From NCBI GenBank assembly GCA_900767915.1, contig CAAGAX010000057.1:1-19631 (forward strand): a DNA stretch of 19,631 nt. The letters run 5' to 3'. Numbering within the stretch: the stretch's first letter is position 1; each line of letters opens with the position of its first letter. Below, piece after piece: positions 1-6,922 of the stretch. This DNA is from Acholeplasmatales bacterium. Lineage in GTDB: Bacteria > Bacillota_I > Bacilli_A > Acholeplasmatales > Anaeroplasmataceae. Position numbers and translations under genes: made by a program. The notes beneath the pieces are model-generated. The model was given only the letters and a program-made list of their open reading frames with translations, did no database searches and was not told where the DNA came from.

Positions 1-16
1 ACAAGATTATTCAATT

Positions 17-54
17 ATCCTCGTTTTTAAAAAATGATAAAATCGAGGATTTTT
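17..54 (+). terminator. Rho-independent terminator entering from the left
   Basis: Arms ATCCTCG (17-23) and CGAGGAT (44-50) form a 7 bp stem closed by an AT-rich loop and followed by five T residues. It probably ends a plus-strand gene lying outside the left edge. On the minus strand the T-tract is weaker. Confidence 0.6.
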
Positions 55-304
55 ATGCTTGGTATAAATAAATTTAAATATTTTTCAAATATCTCTTGAT
101 TTATTTATAGTAGGCTTTCATATTATTATAAATTTCAGCAAATTTCGTCATAATATCAAACTTCTTTTCTTGTTAATCTAATCAAATGCATTACCGTGTT
201 AGTTAAGAAAGACAATATATGAAATCTTGATAAAGCCTTGATTAATTACAGTTACATTATATCAAAGTCTTTTTTCTAAACGGTCGCATCTAGATTAACT
301 CTAA

Positions 305-333
305 TTCAAGTTAATAAAGCACTGATGTAATAT
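305..333 (+). promoter_or_regulatory. Possible promoter upstream of the 376-429 ORF
   Basis: TTCAAG (305-310) and TAATAT (328-333) are separated by exactly 17 bases. The -35 matches consensus at only three positions, so this is a weak call supported mainly by the strong Shine-Dalgarno that follows about 30 bases later. Confidence 0.25.
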
Positions 334-375
334 GAATTATGAATTTAAATTAAGTTAGAAAGGAGGTATAAATTA

Positions 376-429
376 GTGCTCTATCAACTTACAGTAATAG
401 TATACAATATCGTTAAAATTTTAAGGTAA
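376..429 (+). CDS. Possible 17-residue hydrophobic peptide
   Basis: A GTG codon at 376 lies 8 bases after an AAAGGAGGT Shine-Dalgarno, among the strongest ribosome binding sites in the window. It opens a reading frame MLYQLTVIVYNIVKILR ending at TAA 427-429. The peptide is short and hydrophobic with basic residues near the C-terminus, a composition shared by small membrane peptides, type I toxins and leader peptides, but also easy to obtain by chance in AT-rich DNA. No family is recognised. The site may instead be a fossil ribosome binding site whose gene has decayed. Confidence 0.25.
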   Translation: MLYQLTVIVYNIVKILR

Positions 430-460
430 ATCTGAAAGGGACTTATTATCATTGAAAAAT

Positions 461-483
461 AAAAAAAATCTCATAATGAGATT
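461..483 (-). terminator. Rho-independent terminator of the decayed methyltransferase
   Basis: AATCTCAT (467-474) and ATGAGATT (476-483) are perfectly complementary. Read on the minus strand, the stem is followed by a run of T residues at 466-461. It sits just downstream of the TAG at 485-487 that ends the methyltransferase remnant, so the remnant has kept its own terminator. Confidence 0.7.
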
Positions 484-484
484 C

Positions 485-622
485 CTAATCAATATACTTA
501 TTATACTTTTCTAAATTGCCAACTTGTTTAGATTGAGTGGTTTTTGATCCTTTAAATTCAAAATCATCATGGAAAGATTGCAATCTTACATTTTCACGTA
601 CAGTTGAAATTCTATTAACATG
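485..622 (-). pseudogene. C-terminal remnant of a DNA (cytosine-5) methyltransferase
   Basis: The minus strand reads 45 open codons beginning HVNRISTVRENVRLQSF, continuing HDDFEFKGSKTTQSKQVGN and ending LEKYNKYID before TAG. This matches the conserved C-terminal part of m5C methyltransferases (motifs IX-X), where the usual pattern is RxxTVRExARLQSFPDxF followed by GSKTxQxxQVGNAVPP. The proline of FPD is replaced by histidine, and the sequence departs from the family exactly after QVGN, where AVP is expected. A stop (TAA, 623-625) lies immediately upstream in frame, and I see no catalytic PCQ motif or AdoMet site upstream. It is therefore a non-functional tail, probably left by loss of a restriction-modification or phage gene next to the tRNA. 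Family assignment is fairly secure; the extent of decay upstream is not. Confidence 0.7.
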
Positions 623-759
623 TTAGATGCCAAAACACGCTAAAATTTGACAACAACAAATAAACATCTTGGATTATGAAATAATTGTTATCTTGTTTAC
701 AAAAAATCAATTTTTTATATAAAACTACCAATTTTAATGTGAAACCTAAAAAATGGCAT

Positions 760-790
760 AAAAAAAGGCTTGATACTGTTATATCAAACC
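760..790 (-). terminator. Terminator of tRNA-Leu
   Basis: On the minus strand GGTTTGATA (790-782) pairs with TATCAAGCC (775-767), allowing one G-T pair, and is followed by seven T residues (766-760). It starts 12 bases after the encoded CCA end of the tRNA. Confidence 0.85.
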
Positions 791-801
791 ATTAATTTCT
801 G

Positions 802-886
802 TGGTGCCTCGGACGGGACTCGAACCCGTAAACCTCGCGGCATGTGATTTTGAGTCACACATGTTTACCAATTTCATCACCAAGGC
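802..886 (-). tRNA. tRNA-Leu (anticodon CAA), CCA encoded
   Basis: Read on the minus strand, the acceptor arms GCCTTGG and CCGAGGC pair over seven bases with one G-T. The anticodon stem TGTGA/TCACA closes the loop CTCAAAA, giving anticodon CAA for UUG codons. The T-arm is ACGGG-TTCGAGT-CCCGT, and a short class II variable arm (GCC-GCGA-GGT) lies between anticodon and T-arms, as expected for leucine. The 3' CCA is encoded (802-804). It is a single gene with its own promoter and terminator. Confidence 0.95.
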
Positions 887-905
887 ATATATAATTTCGC
901 CTAAA

Positions 906-934
906 ATTTTAACATATTTCAAGCGAAATTTCAC
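906..934 (-). promoter_or_regulatory. Probable promoter of tRNA-Leu
   Basis: On the minus strand GTGAAA (934-929) is followed after 17 bases by TAAAAT (911-906), preceded by TG at 914-913 (extended -10, TGTTAAAAT). Initiation would fall shortly upstream of the tRNA 5' end at 886. Both hexamers are imperfect. Confidence 0.45.
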
Positions 935-1029
935 TTATTAATTTTTTTCTCAATTTTAAGTATTTTAAACCTTAAACAATATGAGTGGTTGAAACTCTTT
1001 TGAGTTTCTAAGCTACTATTATGCCATAT

Positions 1030-1054
1030 AAAAGGCATTAATAAAATGCCTTTT
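1030..1054 (-). terminator. Terminator downstream of the C_GCAxxG_C_C gene
   Basis: AAAAGGCATT (1030-1039) and AATGCCTTTT (1045-1054) form a perfect 10 bp stem with a 5-base loop. The outer A/T pairs let it act in both directions. It lies 35 bases beyond the stop of the minus-strand gene ending at 1090. Confidence 0.65.
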
Positions 1055-1089
1055 CATTATAACATTATAAAAATAAACTTTCAATAAAT

Positions 1090-1521
1090 TTATTTTTTAT
1101 TTTTGGATAAAAGCTCATTTTCAATCAATAAACAAGCTTCTTCAATACACTTATTACAAGGTAAAATAACATGATCAGATGTTATACCCTTTAAATCACT
1201 ACAAATAGATGTACCATGTTTATTTTCAAAGGATTTAATGATATTTGATACTATTTCATATGTAGACTTTTTAGTTTTAGGATTATCAAATTCACCATCA
1301 CTATTAACTAATCCTGCTATAATAACCGCAGAAAGTAAAGCTCCACATGTTCTTCTTAAACCACCAACACCAGAACCAAATCCTTCTGATAATTTAAATA
1401 AAGTTTCCTTTGGAATATCGAAATAATCACTATATGTTAATAAAACTGCTTGAGAACAATTTAATCCTTTTTTCCATTTTTCTACAGCAATTTCTCCTCT
1501 AGTTTTAGAATCAATAGACAT
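1090..1521 (-). CDS. C_GCAxxG_C_C family protein
   Basis: The 143-residue protein carries the signature of the C_GCAxxG_C_C family (named for its cysteine pattern): CSQAVL near residue 22, GFGSGVGGLRRTCGALLSA near residues 48-66, GTSICSDL near 104, and PCNKCIEEAC near 120-129. The regularly spaced cysteines suggest metal or cofactor binding or a redox role, but the function of the family is not established and I infer none. The ATG overlaps the argS stop as TAATG with an AGAGGA Shine-Dalgarno inside the end of argS, so the two are translationally coupled. Length is normal for the family. The pairing with argS is positional only. Confidence 0.85.
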   Translation of the reverse strand: MSIDSKTRGEIAVEKWKKGLNCSQAVLLTYSDYFDIPKETLFKLSEGFGSGVGGLRRTCGALLSAVIIAGLVNSDGEFDNPKTKKSTYEIVSNIIKSFENKHGTSICSDLKGITSDHVILPCNKCIEEACLLIENELLSKNKK

Positions 1522-3221
1522 TACATTTCCTCTAATGTATGAATACCTAATAATCTTAAACCTTCATTTAAGACTATTCTAACAGATTTAGCTAATGCAA
1601 AATTAGTGTTTCTTACTACCTCATCTTCAACATTAAGCTTTTCTAATGAATATAGCTTATTAAAGCTTGAAGCAAGTGATAATAAATATTTAGCAATTAC
1701 AGATGGAGATGTTTCTATTGCTGCACGTTCAATTGTAGATTGAAATTGAGAAATTTGCTTTACTATTTCAAAATAATGTGGTTTTTCAAATAATTTTGCA
1801 TCACAATTATTAATATCAAATTCTTTATCTCTTAAGATGGATGCAATTCTTACACTTGTATATTGTAAATATGGACCAGTTTGTCCTTCAAACTTAACAG
1901 CCTGTTCAAGGTTGAATTCAATATCTAAGCCACGGAAATTCTTTAAATCAGCAAATACTATCGCAGAAATTCCTACATATTTAGCTATTTCTTCTTTATT
2001 CTTTAAATCAGGGCTTTTTGTACAAATAATATCATAAGCCATAGCTATAGATTTTTGAAGAATGTCATAAAGCTTTGTAACATTACCCTTTCTTGTAGAC
2101 ATCTTCTTTCCACCTGATAGATAAAGTCCAAAGTTAACATGTTCAATTTGATCTGCAAAATCATAACCCATTTTTGTAATCAAACGCTTCAATTGCTCAA
2201 AATGAAGCTTTTGCTCATTTCCAACAACATATAGCATTTTATCAAACTTATATTCCTTTTTACGATAGAATACTGCTGCTAAATCACGAGTTATATATAA
2301 TGAACCACCATCACTACGCTTAATTAAAGCAGGAGGTATATCATCACCTAAATCAACAATCTTAGCACCCTGGTCTTCCTTTAACAAATTCTTTTCTTCT
2401 AATTCAGATACTACTTGATCCATCTTATCATTATAGAAGGCTTCACCATTATATGAATCAAAATCAATTTCTAATAAATCATAGATTTGCTTAGACTCCT
2501 TTAATGATTCTTCTCTAATCCACTTCCATAAATCAAGATATTCTTGATCATGAAGCTCCATTTTTCTAAATGCTTCTCTTGCTTCATCTTCAAGTGATGG
2601 GTCTTTTTCTGCTTCCTCATGGAACTTGACATAAAGAGATGTTAGGTTATTAATTGGATCTTTAAGTATTTCTTCTTTATTACCCCATTTTTTAAAGGCA
2701 ACTATCATTTTGCCGAATTGAGTACCCCAATCTCCTAAATAATTTATCGCAAATGTTTTATAACCACATTTTTGCATAATAAGCTTTAAAGAATTACCAA
2801 TCATTGTAGAACGCAAATGACCAACTGAAAAGCTTTTCGCAATATTAGGTGAAGAATAATCTAATGTAACATTCTTTCCTAAACCAATAGAGCTATTACC
2901 AAAATTAGAATCACTCTCTAATGATGTCTTAATAATAGCTAAAGAAAGCTTTGCTTTATCAACAAAAATATTTACAAAGGCACCTGCATTAGATACGCTT
3001 AAAATAGGTAAATCACATTTTTCTATAACACTAAGAGCCTCATTTACTAATTCCGGCATAGGCTTTCTTAATGTTTTAACAACTGTAAAAAGTGGAATTG
3101 AAATATCTCCTAAGCTACTATTTTTAGGCTCTTCTACAACGATTGTAATATTTGTATTATATTTCTCAAAATAATATTTTTCTAATAATTCTTTTAAATC
3201 TTTTTTAATTTGATTAATCAT
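1521..3221 (-). CDS. argS: Arginyl-tRNA synthetase
   Basis: Cytoplasmic class I aminoacyl-tRNA synthetase that charges tRNA-Arg with arginine using ATP. The 566 residues are full length. An N-terminal Add-1-type region is followed by the active-site signature SSPNIAKSFSVGHLRST (about 123-139) and KMSTRKGN (373-380), the KMSKS-loop equivalent. A C-terminal DALR-type anticodon-binding region (about 440-566) ends in GLRLLGI. The HIGH-like motif reads SVGH, with serine at its first position; I recall similar variants in some lactobacilli. The ATG has an AGGAG Shine-Dalgarno (AAAAAGGAGATAAAATATG). Upstream, only 27 bases separate the start from a hairpin that follows the preceding gene; a promoter threaded through that hairpin is described separately. 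The gene downstream is coupled by TAATG. Confidence 0.97.
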   Translation of the reverse strand: MINQIKKDLKELLEKYYFEKYNTNITIVVEEPKNSSLGDISIPLFTVVKTLRKPMPELVNEALSVIEKCDLPILSVSNAGAFVNIFVDKAKLSLAIIKTSLESDSNFGNSSIGLGKNVTLDYSSPNIAKSFSVGHLRSTMIGNSLKLIMQKCGYKTFAINYLGDWGTQFGKMIVAFKKWGNKEEILKDPINNLTSLYVKFHEEAEKDPSLEDEAREAFRKMELHDQEYLDLWKWIREESLKESKQIYDLLEIDFDSYNGEAFYNDKMDQVVSELEEKNLLKEDQGAKIVDLGDDIPPALIKRSDGGSLYITRDLAAVFYRKKEYKFDKMLYVVGNEQKLHFEQLKRLITKMGYDFADQIEHVNFGLYLSGGKKMSTRKGNVTKLYDILQKSIAMAYDIICTKSPDLKNKEEIAKYVGISAIVFADLKNFRGLDIEFNLEQAVKFEGQTGPYLQYTSVRIASILRDKEFDINNCDAKLFEKPHYFEIVKQISQFQSTIERAAIETSPSVIAKYLLSLASSFNKLYSLEKLNVEDEVVRNTNFALAKSVRIVLNEGLRLLGIHTLEEM

Positions 3222-3240
3222 ATTTTATCTCCTTTTTATG

Positions 3241-3267
3241 AATTAAAAGCTGAGACTTTGTCTCAGC
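3241..3267 (-). terminator. Terminator between the thioredoxin-like gene and argS
   Basis: GCTGAGAC and GTCTCAGC (3267-3249 on the minus strand) form a perfect 8 bp stem with a 3-base loop, followed by TTTTAATT. It begins 11 bases after the stop of the upstream gene. The short T-tract suggests partial termination. Confidence 0.65.
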
Positions 3268-3270
3268 CAA
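3242..3270 (-). promoter_or_regulatory. Candidate argS promoter overlapping the upstream terminator
   Basis: On the minus strand TTGGCT (3270-3265) and TTTAAT (3247-3242) are separated by 17 bases, and that spacer is almost entirely the stem-loop of the preceding gene's terminator. Initiation would fall just before the AAGGAG of argS, giving a leader of about 20 bases. The alternative is that argS is transcribed by readthrough. Confidence 0.4.
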
Positions 3271-3277
3271 ATTAATA

Positions 3278-3910
3278 TTAATTATTTTCTACTTCTTTAT
3301 CTAAAGTAAAAGCTTTATTAATATAAATATTCCAGTTCAATTCAGAGCTCTCATCAGTTTGAGTATTAAATACTAATTTTCCATCATGGAATACAAATAA
3401 TGCTGGATAAACAGTTAAATCTAAATCAGCTACATTAGATTCCTTATTTCCACTCATTTCATCCTTACGAGCTTCCATTTTCTTCTTAAATGATGTTGCA
3501 TTCTTATCTTCTGTATTTTCAACCTCTGTAGCAATATATAAATAAACCTTTTCAACATCATTATTCTTTGCAGCTGTATTTATATTAGAAAGCTGTTCTA
3601 GATATGTTGCGTTAGAATATACTCCATAGAATACATAAACATATCCTGATTCATTCTTTACATTCTTTAAAGAATCATATGAATCAAATTTCTTAAATAC
3701 ATTATCATTTGCTAATGTAGAATATTTTGTACTATTAGCTGAATTATATGATGTTATTTGACTATTAATTTCATTTGTTAAAGTTTCTTCTGCTGAAGGT
3801 AGGGCTAAAACAATTGTAGCTGTTAATATAGCAACAATAGAAACTATTAAGATAATTAATTCTTTTGTCCAATGAAATTTAACATTATTACGTCTATTTT
3901 TTGATGCCAT
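3278..3910 (-). CDS. Membrane-anchored thioredoxin-fold-like protein lacking cysteines
   Basis: From the ATG at 3910 the protein has 210 residues: a basic N-terminus (ASKNRRNNVK), one hydrophobic segment (about 17-37) and an extracytoplasmic domain. The domain has a thioredoxin-like pattern: a beta strand YVYVFYG (90-96) where FYxxWCxxC is expected, a second strand VEKVYLYIAT (about 119-128), and VYPALFVFHDGKLV (167-180), resembling the cis-proline strand and following beta-hairpin of thioredoxins. There is no cysteine anywhere, so it cannot be a disulfide oxidoreductase of the usual kind; a binding or chaperone-like role is possible but is inference. A TTG at 3919 would lie only two bases from the AAGGGG Shine-Dalgarno, so the ATG at 3910 (11 bases away) is preferred. 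It has its own promoter and terminator. Confidence 0.6.
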   Translation of the reverse strand: MASKNRRNNVKFHWTKELIILIVSIVAILTATIVLALPSAEETLTNEINSQITSYNSANSTKYSTLANDNVFKKFDSYDSLKNVKNESGYVYVFYGVYSNATYLEQLSNINTAAKNNDVEKVYLYIATEVENTEDKNATSFKKKMEARKDEMSGNKESNVADLDLTVYPALFVFHDGKLVFNTQTDESSELNWNIYINKAFTLDKEVENN

Positions 3911-3995
3911 TATACTCAAAACCCCTTATTTATAAAAATAATAAAAAATAAAAATTTATTATACAAGTTAATTATATGAGATAAAACTCTAATTT

Positions 3996-4024
3996 ATTAT
4001 ATCAAAAAATAAAGCTTTAATCAA
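3996..4024 (-). promoter_or_regulatory. Promoter of the thioredoxin-like gene
   Basis: On the minus strand TTGATT (4024-4019), a 17-base spacer and a perfect TATAAT (4001-3996). It predicts a leader of roughly 80 bases before the ATG at 3910. Two further TATAAT-like boxes lie downstream but have poor -35 partners. Confidence 0.6.
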
Positions 4025-4105
4025 TAGAATTTTTCTAAATTTTAAACTTTAAATTTTAATGTCATTTTTAGATAAAATATTGTTTTCAAAACTGATTTTT
4101 TTATC

Positions 4106-4134
4106 TTGTGAAAGCACTTTATTTGGTATATAAT
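4106..4134 (+). promoter_or_regulatory. glgA-glgC promoter with a partly palindromic spacer
   Basis: TTGTGA (4106-4111), a 17-base spacer and TATAAT (4129-4134) form a strong sigma-A promoter about 37 bases before glgA. The spacer region reads TGAAAGCACTTTAT, an imperfect palindrome (AAAG-CA-CTTT) with partial similarity to catabolite-responsive elements. A repressor of the CcpA/LacI family binding here would fit glycogen synthesis, but the match lacks the central CG of the cre consensus. Confidence 0.75.
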
Positions 4135-4171
4135 TTATTTAGGTTAAATATTTTTATTCGAGGTGAATTAA

Positions 4172-5590
4172 ATGAGAGTTTTAATATGTGCAAGTGAGGG
4201 TACACCATTTGCTAAAACAGGTGGACTTGCAGATGTTATAGGAGCGTTACCTAATGCTTTAAAACAAAATGGGTGTGATGCTCGTGTAATAATGCCATAT
4301 TACAAAAAAATTAAGGAGAAAAATATTGCATATTATAAAGGATATTCCTTTGTAAGAATCGGTCAAGAATTAGAATATGTTGGTGTATTTCACTCTATTT
4401 ATAATGGTATTGATTTTTATTTCATAGATAATGATAAATACTTTAATAGAGATACACTATATGGTCATACTGATGATGGCGAAAGATTTGCTTTCTTTGA
4501 TTTTGCAGTTCTTGAAGCTATTAAGGTAATAGACTTCTTCCCAAATATTATTCATTGTAATGACTGGCAAACTGGATTGATACCTTATATACTAAAAACT
4601 AATTATTACAATGATTATAGATATCAATTAACAAAAACAGTTTACAGTATCCATAACATTCAATATCAAGGAAATTATTCGATGGAAATGATGAAGATAT
4701 TATTTATGCCATATTCTCCATCTATAGAATTTGATGGTTGCATCAATTTTATGAAAACAGGTATTATGGAAGCAAACAAAATAACAACTGTATCTCCAAC
4801 ATATAAGGATGAAACATTAACTGATGAATATGGTTATAGACTTAATAATGTTTTAGGTATGAGATATTATGACTATTCAGGAATATTAAACGGAATTGAT
4901 GTTAATAAATATAATCCTGAAACAGATAATAATATCTATTGTAACTATTCTATAATGGATGTTTTAGAGAAAAAGAAAATTAATAAAGCTAAATTACTTC
5001 AGGAATTTGGATTAGATTCTAATGCTGATTGTCCATTATTTGGTTTAGTATCAAGACTTGCTGATCAAAAGGGTATAGATTTATTAATGCCAATTATGGA
5101 TGATGTAATTCATTATTCAAATGCTAAATTTATTTTAATGGGTAGCGGAAATAAAGAATACGAGGATTATTTTAAATACCTAGAAGGAAAATACCCTGAT
5201 AGATTCAAATGCTATATTGGATATTCTGATCAAATCGCTCAAAAGATTTATGCAGGAGCAGATATATTCCTTATGCCATCTAAATTTGAACCATGCGGAC
5301 TTGGTCAATTAATCGCCATGAGGTATGGAACAATTCCATTAGTAAGAGAAACAGGTGGTTTAAAGGATACCGTTATTCCTTATAATAAATTCACAAAGGA
5401 AGGAACTGGATTTACATTTAAACGTTTTGATGCTTGGGATTTAAAAGATACTATGTTTAGAGCTATGGATGTTTATAACAATGATAGAGAAGCATGGAAT
5501 GGCCTTATTAAGCAAGGCATGGAAAAGGACTATAGCTGGAATTCTTCAGCATTAGTATATATGGATTTATTTAATAAGCTAGTATATTAG
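4172..5590 (+). CDS. glgA: Glycogen synthase (ADP-glucose, GT5)
   Basis: Transfers glucose from ADP-glucose to the non-reducing end of alpha-1,4-glucan in the cytoplasm. At 472 residues it is full length. The N-terminal Rossmann domain has the ADP-glucose-binding KTGGLAD (15-21) and HCNDWQT (128-134). The C-terminal domain begins around FGLVSRLADQKG (290-301) and carries the conserved EPCGLGQL (373-380) with the catalytic glutamate, followed by GGLKDTV. The start has GAGGTG upstream. It is the first gene of a two-gene operon: 10 bases and an AGGAGG separate it from glgC, which makes its substrate. No glgB, glgD or glgP lies alongside, so branching and breakdown enzymes must be encoded elsewhere if present. 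Confidence 0.96.
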   Translation: MRVLICASEGTPFAKTGGLADVIGALPNALKQNGCDARVIMPYYKKIKEKNIAYYKGYSFVRIGQELEYVGVFHSIYNGIDFYFIDNDKYFNRDTLYGHTDDGERFAFFDFAVLEAIKVIDFFPNIIHCNDWQTGLIPYILKTNYYNDYRYQLTKTVYSIHNIQYQGNYSMEMMKILFMPYSPSIEFDGCINFMKTGIMEANKITTVSPTYKDETLTDEYGYRLNNVLGMRYYDYSGILNGIDVNKYNPETDNNIYCNYSIMDVLEKKKINKAKLLQEFGLDSNADCPLFGLVSRLADQKGIDLLMPIMDDVIHYSNAKFILMGSGNKEYEDYFKYLEGKYPDRFKCYIGYSDQIAQKIYAGADIFLMPSKFEPCGLGQLIAMRYGTIPLVRETGGLKDTVIPYNKFTKEGTGFTFKRFDAWDLKDTMFRAMDVYNNDREAWNGLIKQGMEKDYSWNSSALVYMDLFNKLVY

Positions 5591-5600
5591 GAGGAATTAT

Positions 5601-6830
5601 ATGGAAACTTTAGCTTTAATTTTAGCTGGTGGTCGTGGTTCAAGACTAGATATTTTATCAGATAAGCGTAGTAAACCAGCTGTACCATTTGCGGGCAAAT
5701 TTAGAATTATCGACTTTGCACTTTCAAATTGTACAAACTCAGGAATTTTTCAAATTGGAATATTAACACAATACCTTCCACTTTCATTAAATGAGCACAT
5801 TGGTGTAGGTAAGCCTTGGGACTTAGATAGACGTGATTCATTTGTAACATTACTTCAACCAAACAATGCATGGTATGAAGGTACTGCTGATGCAATTAGA
5901 AAAAATCTAGAATTCGTTAAAAGATATGCCTCTAAATATGTATTAATACTTTCAGGTGATCATATTTATAAGATGGATTATTCAAAAATGATTGAACAAC
6001 ATAAGCAAACAGGAGCAGATTTAACAATTGCTGCTAAAATTGTTCCATTAGATGAAGCATCAAGATTTGGTATCCTTGAAACTGATTCAAATTTAAAAAT
6101 TCAAAAATTCGTAGAAAAACCAAAAGAGCCAAAATCAAATAAGGCTTCAATGGGTATTTATGTATTCTCAACTAAAGCATTAATTGATGCTATTGAATCT
6201 CATCCAGATATTCCAGATTTAGATTTCGGTAAGCATATTATTCCAGATATGATTACTAATAAAAATGTTTATGCTTATGAATATTATGACTACTGGAAAG
6301 ATGTAGGAACATATGATTCATATGTTGAAGCAAATCTTGAATTATGTCATGATACTGCTTTAGATTTATATGATAATAATTGGAAAATTTATACAAAATC
6401 AGAAGATCTACCACCAGTTAAGGTTGGAGATGATGCAAAAATTCGTACTTCTTTAATTTCAAATGGTTGTAGAATCGATGGTACAGTAGATAATTCAGTT
6501 TTATCTCCTGGTGTAATCGTTGGTAAAAACTCTGTAATTAAAAACTCTGTAATCCTAAATGATGTTGTTATCGGTGAAAATTGTCAAATTTGTGATACAA
6601 TTATTGATAAAAATACAACAATTGGAAAGAATTCAATTATAGGTACAGGTGATGATAGATCTCCAAATAAAGAAAATCCAAAAGTATTATCTTCTGGATT
6701 AAACGTAATTGGAAAGAAGCTTGTATTACCTGAAGGATTAGTTGTTGAAAGAAATGTACGTATCTTCTCTTCATTAGATCCATCAACTCTTAAGAACAAG
6801 CATATTAAATCTGGAGAAACTTTAAAGTAA
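5601..6830 (+). CDS. glgC: Glucose-1-phosphate adenylyltransferase
   Basis: Makes ADP-glucose and pyrophosphate from glucose-1-phosphate and ATP, the committed step of bacterial glycogen synthesis. The 409-residue protein has the nucleotidyltransferase signature LAGGRGSRL (about 8-16) with KRSKPAVPFAGKFRIIDF (22-39), the sugar-phosphate-binding segment GTADAIRKN, SGDHIYKMDY, and VEKPKEP. The C-terminal left-handed beta-helix region (about 275-400) shows hexapeptide-like repeats (SVLSPGVIVGKNSVI, GENCQI, GKNSII). An AGGAGG lies 6 bases before the ATG. It is cotranscribed with glgA and followed by a strong terminator. There is no second GlgD-like subunit here, so it may act as a homotetramer. 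Confidence 0.96.
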   Translation: METLALILAGGRGSRLDILSDKRSKPAVPFAGKFRIIDFALSNCTNSGIFQIGILTQYLPLSLNEHIGVGKPWDLDRRDSFVTLLQPNNAWYEGTADAIRKNLEFVKRYASKYVLILSGDHIYKMDYSKMIEQHKQTGADLTIAAKIVPLDEASRFGILETDSNLKIQKFVEKPKEPKSNKASMGIYVFSTKALIDAIESHPDIPDLDFGKHIIPDMITNKNVYAYEYYDYWKDVGTYDSYVEANLELCHDTALDLYDNNWKIYTKSEDLPPVKVGDDAKIRTSLISNGCRIDGTVDNSVLSPGVIVGKNSVIKNSVILNDVVIGENCQICDTIIDKNTTIGKNSIIGTGDDRSPNKENPKVLSSGLNVIGKKLVLPEGLVVERNVRIFSSLDPSTLKNKHIKSGETLK

Positions 6831-6832
6831 AA

Positions 6833-6872
6833 AAAGCACTGTCATAGAAAATAATCTATGGCAGTTTTTTTA
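6833..6872 (+). terminator. Terminator of the glgAC operon
   Basis: CTGTCATAG (6839-6847) pairs with CTATGGCAG (6856-6864), including one G-T pair, and is followed by seven T residues (6865-6871). It lies directly after the glgC stop. Confidence 0.9.
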
Positions 6873-6883
6873 TGCTTTAAATT

Positions 6884-6916
6884 CAAAAAAAGCTGTAAAA
6901 TTTATACTTTACAGCT
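6884..6916 (-). terminator. Terminator of the cshB-like gene
   Basis: On the minus strand AGCTGTAAA (6916-6908) pairs with TTTACAGCT (6899-6891), followed by a T-tract at 6890-6885. With the glgAC terminator it separates two convergent units. Confidence 0.85.
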
Positions 6917-6922
6917 TTAATG

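Larger units (their letters stand above)
55..460. other. Intergenic stretch without a recognisable intact gene
   Basis: Very AT-rich DNA with frequent stops on both strands. The only candidate features are a possible promoter (305-333) followed by a 17-codon ORF with a strong Shine-Dalgarno (376-429). On the minus strand a 23-codon open stretch ending near 110 has protein-like composition (MTKFAEIYNNMKAYYK), but I cannot assign it to a family. Together with the methyltransferase tail at 485-622 this suggests a graveyard of decayed accessory genes beside a tRNA. Confidence 0.4.

Noticed and set aside
624..766. Minus-strand open frame of about 47 codons upstream of the methyltransferase tail
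   Set aside because: No family resemblance, it starts within the tRNA terminator, and such stretches arise by chance in AT-rich DNA; I could not connect it to the methyltransferase.
990..1008. GAAACTC-TTTT-GAGTTTC hairpin between tRNA-Leu and the C_GCAxxG gene
   Set aside because: A real 7 bp inverted repeat, but with no T-tract and no gene start nearby to suggest a role.
1837..2037. 66-codon plus-strand open frame inside argS, and similar shadows inside glgC, spoIVB, ispH, lexA and the WYL gene
   Set aside because: Each is antisense or out of frame to a well-supported gene, lacks a ribosome binding site and has no recognisable motif.
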